This document shows, one piece after another, positions 40,201-44,700 of a DNA stretch of 48,663 nt. The notes under the pieces are model-generated. The model searched no databases, was not told where the DNA came from, and saw only the letters and a program-made list of their open reading frames with translations. Each line of letters starts with the position of its first letter. Position 1 is the stretch's first letter. The position numbers were made by a program, and so were the translations under genes. The DNA lies in NCBI RefSeq assembly GCF_000414115.1, contig NZ_AOPZ01000159.1, positions 1 through 48,663 of the forward strand, read 5' to 3'. This stretch comes from Streptomyces aurantiacus JA 4570. Its GTDB lineage: Bacteria; Actinomycetota; Actinomycetes; Streptomycetales; Streptomycetaceae.

Positions 40201-41583
40201 CCAGTACAGGGTGTGACCCGCGCCGCTGCGCCACACCTCCAGGGAGAGTTCGTACTCGCCTTCCTGGTGCAGTTCCTCGACGAGCCGGTAGGGCCGGTCG
40301 GGCGCTGTGATGCCGTCTAGGACGTCCTGGTAGACGAACGCCGTCTGGAACAGCGGGGAACGCCCGGCCGGGGTGTCCGGCGCCAGCTCCCGCACCAGCG
40401 CGGGGAAGGGGTAGCCGTGCAGCAGGTCGTCGGAGACGTCGCGCTGGGCCCGGGTGACGAGTTGCTCGAAGGGCGTCTCGGCCGGGAGCGCGACGCGCAC
40501 CGGCACCATGTTGATCATCAGGCCCATGGTGCGGGCGAGAGCCTCGCCGTCCCGCTCGTTCACGGGCATCCCGACGACCAGTTCGTCGGCGGCGGAGTAC
40601 GTCGCCAGTGTCGCCGCGTACGCGGTGAGCATCGCCGTGGACGCGAAGGCCCGGCGCCCGGCGGCGAACTCGGTCACACGGGCGGCCAGTTCGGCGGGCA
40701 CCTCGGTCACGAGGGTGTGCCCGGCGAAACGGTCGTCGAGGGCCGTGTGCGGTCGGTCCGCGGGCAGCGCGAGGACGGGCAGCGGCGCGGCGAGGCGGTC
40801 CCGCCAGTACGGCAGCAGCGCGGCGCCGCGCTCGGCCAGCGTCCGCCGTTCCGCGCGCACGAAGTCGTGGAATCCCGCCGCCCCTTCGGGGTCGGGGGCG
40901 GGGGCCGGGCGGTTCCCCGGCGTGCCGGCGACCAGCGTCTCGTACTCCTCGAACAGCGTGCTCATCAGGAGTGCGGCGGACGTGCCGTCGAAGACGATGT
41001 GGTGGACGACGACCAGGACGAGCGACTCACCGCCGGGGCGGTCGAAGACCCGCACCCGGAACAGACCGTCGCCGTCGCGCCCGGAGGCCCCACCCAGCGT
41101 GAACACCCGCTTGCTCGCGCGTTCGGCGACCGCGAGAGCCGCGCCCTCGTCGGCGGTGTGCGTGAGGTCGACGCGGGCGAAGTCGAGGGCGCGCAGCGGG
41201 TCGACGGACTGGGACGGCTCGTCCCCCTCCTGGTGGATCACCGTGCTCAGCACGGGGTGCCGCAGCAGCAGTGCCCGGCATGCCTCCTCGAAGGCCGGCA
41301 CGTCCAGGCCGGCGACGCGGAAGCACAGCGGCACGTTGTACGCGGTCATGTCCGGGTACGCCCGCTGGAGGGCCCACAGGCCGCGCTGGCCCTCGGAGAG
41401 CGGGCAGGTGCGCGCCTCGGCGCCCGTAGCGGGGCGCACGTCGGCGGCCGTCGCCGACGGAGCGTCCCCCGGCGCCGAATCCTGCCCGGGGTCACGCAGT
41501 TCGCGCAGGAGGTCGCCGACCTGGCGGGCGTCGACCTTGCCCGCCCGGTAGTCCGCGATGAGGGCGCTGAGCTCGTGCTTCAC
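19207..41583 (-). CDS. Gene B: giant hybrid NRPS / trans-AT PKS (7458 aa)
   Basis: Single uninterrupted frame of 7458 codons. Approximate residues: N-terminal docking helices 1-40; C 59-480 (HHIVFDG at ~194); A 506-998 (Gly-like); PCP ~1025-1090 (GGNSL); KS 1139-1565; DH 1762-2062; KR 2098-2548; C-methyltransferase 2618-2922; ACP ~3003 and ACP ~3094; KS 3189-3595; ACP 3805-3880; C 3893-4325 (HHLVLDG); A 4353-4845 (Gly); PCP ~4878-4950; KS 4992-5418; KR 5602-6098; ACP 6130-6210; KS 6253-6672; second, different methyltransferase 6928-7178; alpha/beta-hydrolase 7195-7443. The start is the GTG at 41583-41581, within GTGA shared with the stop of gene A and preceded by GAAGAGAG with about 9 nt spacing. 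The frame stays open to an ATG at 42762, but those extra 393 residues are antisense-like Arg/Pro/Gly-rich text across the upstream KS. The stop overlaps the ATG of gene C by 1 nt. The protein ends without an ACP, so its last module is completed by gene C. Confidence 0.96.
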   Translation of the reverse strand: MKHELSALIADYRAGKVDARQVGDLLRELRDPGQDSAPGDAPSATAADVRPATGAEARTCPLSEGQRGLWALQRAYPDMTAYNVPLCFRVAGLDVPAFEEACRALLLRHPVLSTVIHQEGDEPSQSVDPLRALDFARVDLTHTADEGAALAVAERASKRVFTLGGASGRDGDGLFRVRVFDRPGGESLVLVVVHHIVFDGTSAALLMSTLFEEYETLVAGTPGNRPAPAPDPEGAAGFHDFVRAERRTLAERGAALLPYWRDRLAAPLPVLALPADRPHTALDDRFAGHTLVTEVPAELAARVTEFAAGRRAFASTAMLTAYAATLATYSAADELVVGMPVNERDGEALARTMGLMINMVPVRVALPAETPFEQLVTRAQRDVSDDLLHGYPFPALVRELAPDTPAGRSPLFQTAFVYQDVLDGITAPDRPYRLVEELHQEGEYELSLEVWRSGAGHTLYWKYQPELYSRSFVEELAARFLDVLTAVCDAPRTTVAALRQRTGEPCVHDLVEAAARRTPDAVAVAGQEEVLTYEALSARSDAVAALLVARGVRRGDLVAVLLDRSAEMVAVLLGVLKAGAAYVPLDPELPAARLTDIVTDSGTPLIVTQARHAARAGDLADARGGGAALLVLDEERDALASAAGSGLVAVPVAADDLAYVIYTSGSTGRPKGVMIPHRGFTNLLDSLRREPGMDAADTLFAVTTISFDMAQVELFLPLVCGARVHVCDSPTLKDVDRLKEHLGRVRPTVMQATPATWSMLFHSGWRNPDGARAFCGGEALPRTLKEFFRDTGTEAWNLYGPTETTVYATGGRVRHDRPTTIGRPVAHTQVHILDEQLRPVPHGATGELCVAGKGLAKGYVNRPDLTAEKFVDHDLVPGGKLYRTGDLARWTDDGEIDYLGRKDFQVKIRGYRIELGDIEYHLGRHQDVAECAVVARGEDGAKQLVAYYVPRGAGARADAFKEHLRALLPAYMIPDFYIPLDAVPLTGSGKVDRTALTRREVSAAAPAPAAPPERAARPSRDVEREVLACWQEVLKVRDLAPTASFFESGGNSLSAVILADLISRRLGVPFAAADLFKYATAADVAAYVRHQAPDHAEEVDHEAPEPAASAPAQTQTQTQRQAQAQAQAQAPESASLPEDAVAVVGISCRFPDARDHWEFWENLKRGHEAAGRWTETELRAAGVPEHVLRDPGFVPLRSALDGKDEFDGAFFRLSPQHVELMDPQFRQVLLHAWKAVEDAGRDHREIPSTGVYVSTGNHHYGAPDDTGETPAAVIEDPRQYLSWVMSQSGTVASMVSYQLGFGGPSMSVHSNCSSSLSALALAAQAVRTGETDFALVAAASANSTDGLGYVHQAGLNLSGDGRVKAFDADADGMAGGEGVVALLIRRAADAVADGDHIYGLLRGIATNNDGGATGFYSPSVNGQSRLVRQVLDRTGVDPRTIGYVEAHGTGTKLGDPVEVAALTETYRAFTDDTGYCGIGSVKTNLGHLDTAAGLAGCVKVLLSLYHGQLPPTLHYRTPNPQLRLDTSPFHVVDRLRDWPRGSTPRRAAQSSIGLGGTNAHAVFEEYVPDTAAPARADATAGPQLVPLSARTRDDLVRAAAELLRHLTGPRAATLRLDDVAHTLRTGRVPMACRAAFVVRDLQQLAAELGAFVREPDGDGTPRRFTGPAAGATADVAAARKRTEQLARRLADGKLKKAAKTWVRGAEADWSLLPGARTARRVSLPGYAFAPVPHPYPERGTRAAATRPETAAATPPRRPGVPAHPLLHENVSRLDGQRHRSSFSGDEYVLRDHVVDGKKLLPAVASLEMACAAVRQALPEAGERRTVVKNVTWARPVVVGDGGRDVEFTLAREDGQSGAAHPGALRFALLADGDQLSVQGRASLDASAPPPDVDLDRLRDRLGLRPLAGEDVYAHIARAGVAYGPGFRLVHVLHRGERDGHREVLAELRLPAHLRDTAADYVVHPSILDAAVHASLGLDPAFDGTAPGTTGDGETRVPFALDRLDVHAPFGETMYAWVRPAAGERSAGGDRVRDVRGVLDIDVLDATGRVCVTLRGLAYRALTAPGRDGAPTAPGHDRFLTAPDRQQPSRASELRTLLPVWEPRHPAETPAAPQHPAGAVLVFDTERRLHAELAALHPGHHAVDLPEGASADAIAGRIRTACADTGGRIARIVWVAPAEHPDDLVSGQERGAVEVFRIVKALLSLGHGTRELAWSVYTFGTQLVRDRDLVAATHASVHGLVGSLAQEHTRWTIDVVDLPHADSGEAVGRRLGEERHLTGVRPGTTVALRGGRWFSQELLPTTALEPATGTYRRGGVYVVVGGAGGIGELWSRYMVDRYRATIVWIGRRPLTDDVERRLADLAERARAAGAAAPCYVQADAGDHESLRAAHRRIKRDHARIDGVVHSAIVLADKTLAHMDEDRFRAVLASKVDVGVRTAEVFGAEPLDFLLFFSSVESFVRAPGQANYAAGCTFKDAFAHALRQRGVSTAKTVNWGYWGVAGVVSDAFYRERMAAAGVDSLDPDEALGTLESFLAGEHDQIALMRTFGDEALRGLALDERQGRHPSGLPSVRDAVVSAHRSPRGEVERLHRFLPHARMCELTLNLVYVTLRDLGAERPDGAVRRVLPRYARWLEESHRLFAEAGLDTAAPDLDGAALWRQWRAERDAWQPNANQTAQVDLVESCLRALPEVLTGTRQATEILFPGSSLSRVEGIYRGDPVADYFNDRLSALLADAVRAWSAAEPGRRLRVLEVGAGTGATSVKVLEALEPFGDRIAEYHYTDLSKAFLFRAEERLKPRYPYVTTGIFNAEHAPAPQGVDLGGFDVVVATNVLHATADISRTLRNVKAAMRPGGLLFLNEMSRNTLLAHVTFGLLDGWWLYRDAALRVPGSPVLSAESWREVLEDEGFRTGAQPDTEAHALGQMLILAESDGRFRTADAPERPAPERAVDDGAHRAKAADGAKATDGAELRAHTLAYFERLLREALRLSDEPLDPAKDLHDYGLDSILVSGMNSAVARDFEDVSSTLFFELRTLDELVDHFMEQRRPELRGLFGLDAAVGTSSLAERAVAYVTGLVAETLKLAPGQLDADADLFDLGLDSILVVQLNNALGRDFEDLSSTLFFDRRTVREVADHFMATCPERLAEVLGADTRPEPTREVRPAAATEVRPVPVPVPEAAHEPVPRRRPEPRSGDIAVVGLAGRYPGADSPARLWENLARGESATAPYPADRWWCDWTGRERPWGGFLDDVASFDAAYFGVDEREAAAMDPQERLFVETAHGAVQDAGYTPAALAARGRVGVFVGVMNATYNGRTAYSSIANRTSYLFDFQGPSVAVDTACSASLTAVHLAAQSLLAGDSDCAVAGGVNLLLGTDHFDVLQEHGLLSSGELCRPFSEHADGFLAAEGVGAVVLRPLADAVAAGDHIYGVIKGSAVNSGGRTSRYSMPSLDAQHDVVARALERSGITPDTISYVEAHGTATPLGDSLEISALGRAFADARPGQYCAVGSLKSNLGHCESASGVAGLTKVLMQLRHGVIAPSINAEDLNTGIVFKHSPFFVQRELTPWNPTDAEGHPLPRRAGISCFGAGGSNAHLIIEEHMDDEARSDRPAADEACPVPLSAHTPERLRTAAALLAEHLGDAERTGRPLPLRDIAYTLQTGRDELPVRLALVVRSTAELAAALTEFSEHGVAGPGRYSDLTDPGTTAPAPAPGAPAGAPHEVARRWLTGAGVAWHELYDGHPPRRVSLPTYPLAKKDHWYEERRDHGHAERARDEARASATLDEPRSDEPQRDAARPDAHRANAGTDARAGDVRDWLLAAVADELGGTPHEVAADREFPELGVTSMGLVRLARRVRSELDPDFGSAALFEHRTVDALARHLGGVRRPADARRAEPPRPAEEFVPHPLSEGQRGLWSLQKSAPDASVYNVPLCFKVSGLDTRALRAAFDHVRTLHPLLSAVVRRDGDRLVFARAEDTRAAYTEHRLSVSDPDEVLAQARAQARRPFDLDHGPLCRLSVLQGPDDAAWILLNAHHLVLDGASAVVLVKDLLSGYRAALGGGTPPDEERPAADYAEFVADESALLAGEEGAARLAHWRERLAQLPPAAAFPTDRPRSAPDRGRHGATEVVRLPADLGERITRFARERGVYPSAVFLAAHQVLLRQYTQQDDLVVGMPVGARPDRRFDATVGHFVTMVPVRSRLSGGQTFAELCTDVQGTLLDALAHHYPFGPLVRELGLGGADGSAPVFRNAFMYQDWLEDVTSGAPDVHYVEGIHQEGEYELVLEVIAPHGTEDGFTVKGKYDPALFDAGTVERLLRQYVHLLESAPATAPHQRLDDCSAVSPEELHTLTVAWNDTAVAQPRARVHELFADQAARTPDAVALVAGAESVTYAQLDERTRRLAGRLRRLGVGPGSLVAVYLERSVDLVVALLATLRAGGAYIPLDPDYPRDRIAHILDDAAPALVLSQSALRARLGGLDEAGQRVLALDEPESDTAAEESAAAVDDPAPTGEDPAYVIYTSGSTGMPKGVVVPHRALTNFLCSMAKQPGLRAEDRLLAVTTHSFDIAALELYLPLITGAQCHLSVPETARSADRLAALIARVRPTVMQATPATWTMLLHTGWTNAEGLRVLCGGEAMSEALKERLTASGGEVWNMFGPTETTVWSTVARVEAGRRVTIGRPIDNTRIHILDDRGRTAPIGVPGELCIAGDGLALGYLGKPELTAERFPADPFTPGARLYRTGDLARRLPDGSVECLGRIDSQVKVRGFRVEPGEIEHALTRHPAVRECAVVTRTEPATGGTQLVAYWTGATEGPDATARELTAHLRGSLPAYMLPSFLLPIDRLPQTPNGKVDRLALARRPITLPAPEPASAPTPAADAPRGPARSTTVRDSDVLDLWREVLGVDGLRPTDAFLDAGGNSVLAVVLADRVAARFGVPFTSADVFGCVDARGTAARLRAESGHGQRPSAEPGPASTAVHPGAVRTDSAHRPAPATAAAPGDHLDGAVAVIGISVGLPGADDHRAFWRNLVSGTESVELCAPDELRRLGLDERLIQDPAHVPVRASMRGKGHFDAAFFQVSARDAELMDPQARQLLQHAWKAVEDAAYLPADIADAAVYMSTANALYQAPVAGPGVRRDSEALVGFLQAQPGTAPTTVSHRLGLRGPSLFVHSNCSSSLAGLALACQGIQAGQTTHALVGGCAMYGEETVGHLYEEGMTLSPDGHCKPFAADAAGMIGGEGAVVVLLKDARAAVRDGDHVYALVRGVGMNNDGARKAGYYAPSEAGQSELVASVLDRAGVRAETVRYLEAHGTGTVIGDPIEVNAVSAAFRRHTDATGFCGIGSVKANVGHLDAAAGLAGLVKSALVLGHRVVPPTINHEAPNPGIDFANSPFHVVDTLTPLPDTDTPLRAAVSSFGIGGTNVHAVLEEAPPRDGRDLAGPHLVPLSARTPEALRRYARVLARHLVEEQPTATGAPRLADIAFTFQVGRTAMACRAAFVVDTVAELVGALEDFARREDRPDAPAQAAPGAATALSDVLDEADRHALVQQWLADRRLDKVARLWEAGEPVAWTRLYADGARPRRVSLPAYPFAEEHFWLRAEHPAAAPATTGETVAPRFFEERWVARAPEPVADAVAAAPRVVAAFLSDREAQDAYRAATLRHAPGTRLVFVAKPDARATAPAPGEADGPSVYRLDPEDERGWARVLAAVADAHGGLDAVHYLWPTEHPDGPDGTPLLRELADVGELVRAVAATGHDVSDVLVAGHFGRAHDGDDAVDRAALDALIGYERSLAGPLPGTALRVVLHEGTAPASRWAELLLTEQLQEHRTAALYRDGERHVCQVASLPEPPAHGPAVLREGGTYLITGAFGGLGRRVAEHLARAYRAHLVLLGRSPLSAADEAWAAELGAHGGQVVCRRADVTDENALVAVLEALPSALRRLDGVVHAAGTAQKSPVTDTTREAAQQVLAAKVSGTLALQRALATTRVLRPEGFVCLFSSSSATLGDFGSCDYAVANRFQTAYARALAERDAGSRLLAVAWPLWEDGALGAAAQRATDGDFVRAYLDGSGQRPLPAGTGLAVLERLLTVRPGTAAPLVLHAPAERARALAEQALVRVTRRQIPAVAAPGGPSTPGGPSAADAPAARDRRRADLADAVRDVVAHVLKAPVEQLDDDSGFHDLGLDSIRLTQLAHRLAEHLGTPLQPTVLYDHPSVRRLTDHLLADPSVTVPGAAATVPSRATEQEREQTVEPAPAPAAHAPAPAAPEDDDAIAIIGMSGIFPGCRDVDAFWSALTDGKDLVRELPPARFGAAPAPDGDESRPYRWMGSIDWADEFDAAFFEIAPKEARALDPRQRHLLQECWKALEDAALGAQELEGRRVGVFVGVEQGDYRLLDGGGGNVTSNHDGVLAARLSYFLDLKGPVLAVNTSCSSGLVALHQARASLRQGECDIAVVAAANFVLAPESLAAMSDAGMLSATGRCATFDQDADGMVPGEAVTALVLRPLADAEAHGDPVRSVITAGGLNYDGRTNGITAPSGDAQRELLESVHERGGIDPADLGYVVTHGTGTKLGDPVEVNALRAAFARHTDERGFCALTSTKPNIGHTFAASGLVGLVCLSEALRHRTIPPSLHCERDNEYIDWSESPFYVNKVTKEWPAPPYGHRTGAVSAFGMSGTNAHVVVREYTGRRAAPAPVPTQPAYLLPVSAKTGTALEAVVDALLDRIASGSLTDADLPRLSATLVTGRHHFRHRCALVVGSLDEAAALWTEWRRTRTARPGACFAGVVPRGFTATSRQQDRMTESADSARDTTLAAAARRAALVELARGYVAGDTVPNPVPQSGGHRVPRLRLPAYPFARNRYWVTGPSSGAEAPARQPVEATAVPGKPVVLRDLADVPHRLDTAGATSATDQPPRVSLTPLTDPSAPVAPSAEDTAAAHPVTRDHDVLEDLKAAAAIDFGGMVATLNRTGVMVERLIPYSAEFAEYAGGGDGEVLDLGCAYGVASIAALERGARVVALDMEQKHLDILEQRVNDEARERLSLRRGMLPDVDFEAGRFTAVHASRVMHFLTPDGVRLTLRKMYDWLAPGGKVFLSSDSPYFGYWASKAADYEARKRAGDPWPGYIDDVAAHFEEAHVIGGPPLINAIDPDVFRRECEAAGFVVERAGFFGAVGVDRESYGAPAPDMEHVGVIARKPQDAAAVGLPAATASSADGNRVTYRVRGSGPTALVFIHGLGCDATFWDLQVDHFAGRHTVVTLNLAGHGGSGGTRRRWTVEAFAEDVAAVVDHAGLDDVILVGHSLGGPVMLAAERLLGGRVRALIGVDTLHNFEPKAMDADELDRFARTFMDQPMQPRELFLDDARDDLVQLVARTREETGADVVSGAFRELLTYLQDVPKHFDVPLVLINSTSWMPTNLTAARRYGVEVELVDGVGHFVMLEDPGTFNAVLRRYVDRFTPVAGQDGGESGATVEGAGS
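19255..22827 (-). other. Split module, first part: KS-MT-alpha/beta-hydrolase
   Basis: KS with NTSCSSGL (22319-22347), THGTGT (21918-21938) and KPNIGH, so catalytically complete. A class I SAM methyltransferase (about 20800-20050; LDLGCAYGVASI at 20614-20655) follows. It does not resemble the cMT of the earlier module and looks more like a free-standing small-molecule MT. The last domain is an alpha/beta-hydrolase (20000-19255) with FIHGLG oxyanion text, GHSLGG nucleophile elbow (about 19729-19743) and a catalytic His in GHFVMLEDP (about 19308-19342). No ACP follows in this protein; the three ACPs opening gene C must serve it. Confidence 0.85.
22950..26610 (-). other. PKS module KS-KR-ACP
   Basis: KS with HSNCSSSL (26074-26104), the same active-site text as the other KS that directly follows a PCP, plus EAHGTGT and KANVGH. 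The KR has TGAFGGLG (24001-24033), SSSSA and CDYAVAN. It lacks the D95-type Asp (HAAGTAQKS) and also lacks the A-type Trp before the Tyr, so its stereochemistry is unclear. The ACP has LGLDSIRL (23053-23083). A beta-hydroxy unit is predicted. Confidence 0.87.
26730..29905 (-). other. NRPS module C-A(Gly)-PCP
   Basis: C domain with HHLVLDG (about 29489-29509). The A domain (28525-27050) has SFDIAALELYLPL (27888-27925), MQATPATW, LCGGEA and NMFGPTETTVW (27619-27651). The pocket code is D-I-L-Q-L-G-M-V-W, a standard glycine signature. The PCP has AGGNSV (26838-26868). Confidence 0.9.
29940..32017 (-). other. Minimal KS-ACP module before the second NRPS module
   Basis: KS with DTACSASL (31559-31588), EAHGTAT (31158-31180; the third-to-last position is Ala rather than Gly, catalytic His intact) and KSNLGH. 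After the linker comes an ACP with LGVTSMG (30057-30082). No reductive domains. The layout repeats the KS-ACP unit that precedes the first NRPS module. Confidence 0.87.
32150..38175 (-). other. PKS module KS-DH-KR-cMT-ACP-ACP
   Basis: The KS has HSNCSSSL (37631-37662), EAHGTGT (37231-37251) and KTNLGH. The DH has DHVVDGKKLLP (36175-36213) and HPSILDAAVH (35669-35698), so both catalytic motifs are complete. The KR has VVGGAGGIG (34606-34638), SSVES and QANYAAG, with D95 present (VLADK). The C-methyltransferase has LEVGAGTGATS (33308-33343) and resembles embedded trans-AT cMTs. Two related ACPs follow (YGLDSILVSG at 32558-32593; LGLDSILVVQ at 32279-32307). The predicted product is an alpha-methyl enoyl unit directly after the amino acid. 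Confidence 0.88.
38194..38250 (-). repeat. 6-bp repeats encoding a Gln-Ala/Gln-Thr linker
   Basis: About nine hexamers of the gcctgc/gtctgc type encode alternating QA and QT between PCP and KS of gene B. The unit length keeps the frame. Confidence 0.85.
38310..41583 (-). other. NRPS module C-A-PCP, Gly-like but non-standard code
   Basis: C domain with HHIVFDG (40984-41005). The A domain spans about 40068-38590; SFDMAQVELFLPL lies at 39431-39470 and MQATPATW, FCGGEAL and NLYGPTETTVY follow. By alignment to the GrsA pocket positions the code is D-M-V-Q-F-G-L-V-Y, close to glycine codes (D-I-L-Q-x-G-L/M-I/V-W) but changed at several positions. The PCP has SGGNSL (38419-38452). Condensation would join the gene A polyketide to this amino acid. 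Confidence 0.88.
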
Positions 41584-41700
41584 TTCCCGTAACTCTCTTC
41601 GTCGATGAGCGCGATGGCGTCGTCGAGGTGCAGGGCGCCGGTCCGCAGGCGCTCCAGCACGTCCAGGACGCCGGGCTCGGCCTCCTGAGGGGTCCGCTGT
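41580..41700 (-). other. Probable C-terminal docking element of gene A
   Basis: After the ACP a short amphipathic stretch (LERLRTGALHLDDAIALID) ends the protein. The N terminus of gene B has a similar spacing of hydrophobic residues around a Gly (LIADYRAGKVDARQVGDLL). Both PKS-to-NRPS protein boundaries in this window show the same pattern. Docking is inferred from position and pattern only. Confidence 0.5.
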
Positions 41701-44700
41701 TCCGCCGCGTCGGCGGTGGGCCGGTCCGCCGCCAAAACTGCGGGGCGGTCCGGAACCAGCCGCGCCAGTCCTTCGGGCCATCGGTCCGCCAGGTGCGCGG
41801 CGAGCTCCGCGACGGTGCCGTGCTCGAACAGCGCGCTGGGTACGAACCCGGGTGCGACCGTCGCCGCCAGATCCTTGGAGAGGCCGACGGCCCCGAGCGA
41901 CGTCAGGCCGAGCTCGATCAGGCCCTGGTGCGGGCCTATCTCGCGTGCGGGCCGCCCCACGCGGTCGGCGACCAGCCCTCGCAGGTAGCGGCGGGCCTTC
42001 TCCTCGGCCGGGAGGCCGGACTGACGCGCCCCGGCGGGCACCTCGGCGCCTTGCGGCGCGATACGCCACTCCGTGGTGGCGGGGCGGCCCGGCTCCGTGA
42101 CGGACGGGCGGTCCGGCCGCTCGGTGCCGCGCCCGGGTGCCGTCGTGACCCAGTGCCGCCGCTTGGCGAAGGGATACGTGGGCAGGTGCACGCGCCGCGG
42201 TGCCGCTCCGCCGCGCAGGGCGTGCCAGTCGATGTCGTGGCCGCCGAGCCACAGTTCGGCGATCTTGCCCCACTTGCCCTGCGCCACCCACCGGGCGACG
42301 AGGTCGGCGCGGACGTCGTCCTCGTCCAACAGGCTTGCCTCGACGGCCTGTTCGGCGACGCGCCCGCGCCACACCCGCACCCCGGCGTCGCCCGTGCCGC
42401 CGCCGTGGACCAGTGCCTCCAGGCCCTCGCGGATGTCGTCCAGGTCGTGGGCGAGGACGACCGCGCGCTCGGCCAGCGCGACCCGTCCGGTCTGGAGCGT
42501 GTGGGCCAGTGCCGCCGGGGCGAGCGCGGCGCCCTCCTTGGTCTCGAGGAACCGCAGCAGCCGCTCCGCGCAGGCCCGCAGCCGTTCCCCGTCCGTCGCC
42601 GACAGCGGCACGAGCACGGGGCCCGTCGCGTCGTCGCCGAGGGCGGGTTCCGCCGCCTTCGGTGCTTCCTCCAGGACGACGTGGGCGTTGGTGCCCGTGG
42701 CGCCGAACGCGCTCACTCCGGCGCGGCGGGGCGTGCCGGGACGCGTGGTGTCGCCGGTCCACTCCTGGAGTGCCGTCTGGAGGCGGAACGGCGAGCCGTC
42801 GAGGTCCAGGTACGGGTTGGGCGTTCCGTCGCCCACCAGCGGCGTCAGCGTCCGGTGGTGCAGTTGGAGGACCGCCTTGGTGAGCCCGCTGATCCCGGCG
42901 GCGGCCTCGGCGTGCCCGATGGCCGACTTGACCGAGCCGAGGGCACAGAACCCCTTGGCGTCCGTGTGCTTCTCGAACGCCCGGCGCAGCCCCTGGACCT
43001 CGATCAGGTCACCGATCTCGGTGCCGGTGCCGTGGGCTTCGAGGTAGCCGATCGTCGCGGGGTCGATCCCGGCGCGCTCCAAACAGCCCTCGATCAGTTC
43101 CGCCTGGGCGGCGACGGACGGCACCCGCATTCCGGGGGTGCGCCCGGAGTGGTTGACGGCGGTGCCCTTGATGACGGCGTACACCGCGTCGCCGTCGGCC
43201 AGCGCGCGATCCAACGGCTTCAGGAGGACCGCGCCGACGCCTTCCGCGGCCACGTAACCGTCGCCGCCGGCGCCGAAGGAGCGCGCGGGCGCCGCGTCGG
43301 CCAGCAGGCCGAGCGCGCTGTACGTGCGGTACTTGGCCGGGTGCAGCGAGAGGTTCACGCCGCCCGCGAGGGCCGCGTCGCACTCGCCGCGCCGCAGGCT
43401 CTCCACCGCCAGGTGCACCGCGCTCAGCGACGACGCGCACACGGTGTCGACCGCGAGGGACGGGCCGCGGAAGTCGCAGAAGTGGGAGACGCGGTTGGCG
43501 ACGGCCGCCGCGTTCAGGGCCAGCGGCGCGGGCGGGCTCGTTCCGTCGCCGTCCGCCGCGTCGTGCTGCACCAGGACGTAGTCCTTGTGCATGACTCCGG
43601 CGAAGACCCCGACGGACCGGCGCGGACCGGGCTCGCCGGTCCCGGACAGACCCGCGGGGGTGTATCCGGCGTCCTCGACCGCCTCCCAGCACACTTCGAG
43701 GAACAGCCGTTCCTGGGGGTCGAGTTGAGCCGCCTCGGCTGCGGGCACGCCGAAGAACTCCGCGTCGAAGCAGTCCGGGTCGTCGAGGAAGCCGCCCCAG
43801 GCGGACGTCCCGCCTCCCGCCGGGGTGCGCCCGGCCGCGAACGTGTCGCGCGGCCAGCGGCTCTCCGGGACCTGCCCGACGCAGTCGCGCCCGGACTTCA
43901 GGTTCTCCCAGAACTCCGCGATGCCGCGCGCCTTCGGGTAGCGACCGCTGAGGCCGACGATCGCGATGTCCTGGCCGGCGGGGGTCCGCGCGGGCACCGC
44001 AACGCGCGCGGGGAGCGCTGTCTCGGGGCCCTCGGGTGCGGCGACGTCCGGTGCCGGGGTCTCTGGAGCCGTAGCGGTCCCGGCCGTCCCGGGTGCCGTC
44101 CCGGCCGTCGCGGATGCCTTCCCGGCCGTCACGGGTGCCGACGGCGCCGCGGCGTGTTCGCGTGCCAGGTGCGCGGCCAGCGCCGTCACCGTGGCGTGCT
44201 CGAACATCACCGTCGGCGACAGCCTGGCGCCGAGCCGCTCCCCGCGGAGTCCAGGCCCAGGGCGTAGTAGCTCGCGCCCGTGTCGACCTGGTCGGCGGGA
44301 ACGCCGAGCGGACCGGCGACCACCGAGCGGACGAGTGCTTCGATCCCGTCGGCGGGTACGGCTTCGGACACCGCTTCGGCGCTCGACGCGGCCACCAGCG
44401 CCGGTGCCGTGTCCCGTACGGGATCGACGGCTCGTGCCGGATCGATGTGCCCGGCGTCGCGCACCGCCTTGGTGGTGAGCCCCGTCAGTTCGCCCACCTT
44501 GCGTCCGTGGACGTCGAAGAACTCCATCCCGAAGGTGAGCAGTTCGTCCCCGCGCGTGATCCCAGCCCGCGACACCCGCGTGTAGCAGGCACGGCCCAGC
44601 GTCTCCGTGGCCCGGAACGACGCGTAGCACAGCGGCAGGAACAGGCGCGGCTCGCCGCCCAGGGCCACCTCGCTCGCGGCCACCGCGCTGCCGTCGATCA

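Noticed and set aside
28246..40320. 4024-codon open frame on the plus strand
   Set aside because: Antisense shadow of gene B caused by very high third-position GC. Its translation is Val/Gly/Arg/Asp-rich without any domain motif, while the minus strand shows a full set of catalytic motifs.
41584..42762. In-frame N-terminal extension of gene B to ATG 42762
   Set aside because: The 393 extra residues overlap the KS-ACP part of gene A and are low-complexity. The GTG at 41583 has an SD site and a GTGA overlap.
44207..44630. Two separate PKS genes meeting near 44.2 kb
   Set aside because: The border cuts one ACP in half, and the first ~130 residues from the ATG at 44630 are out-of-frame shadow of the DH. 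A frame lesion is simpler.
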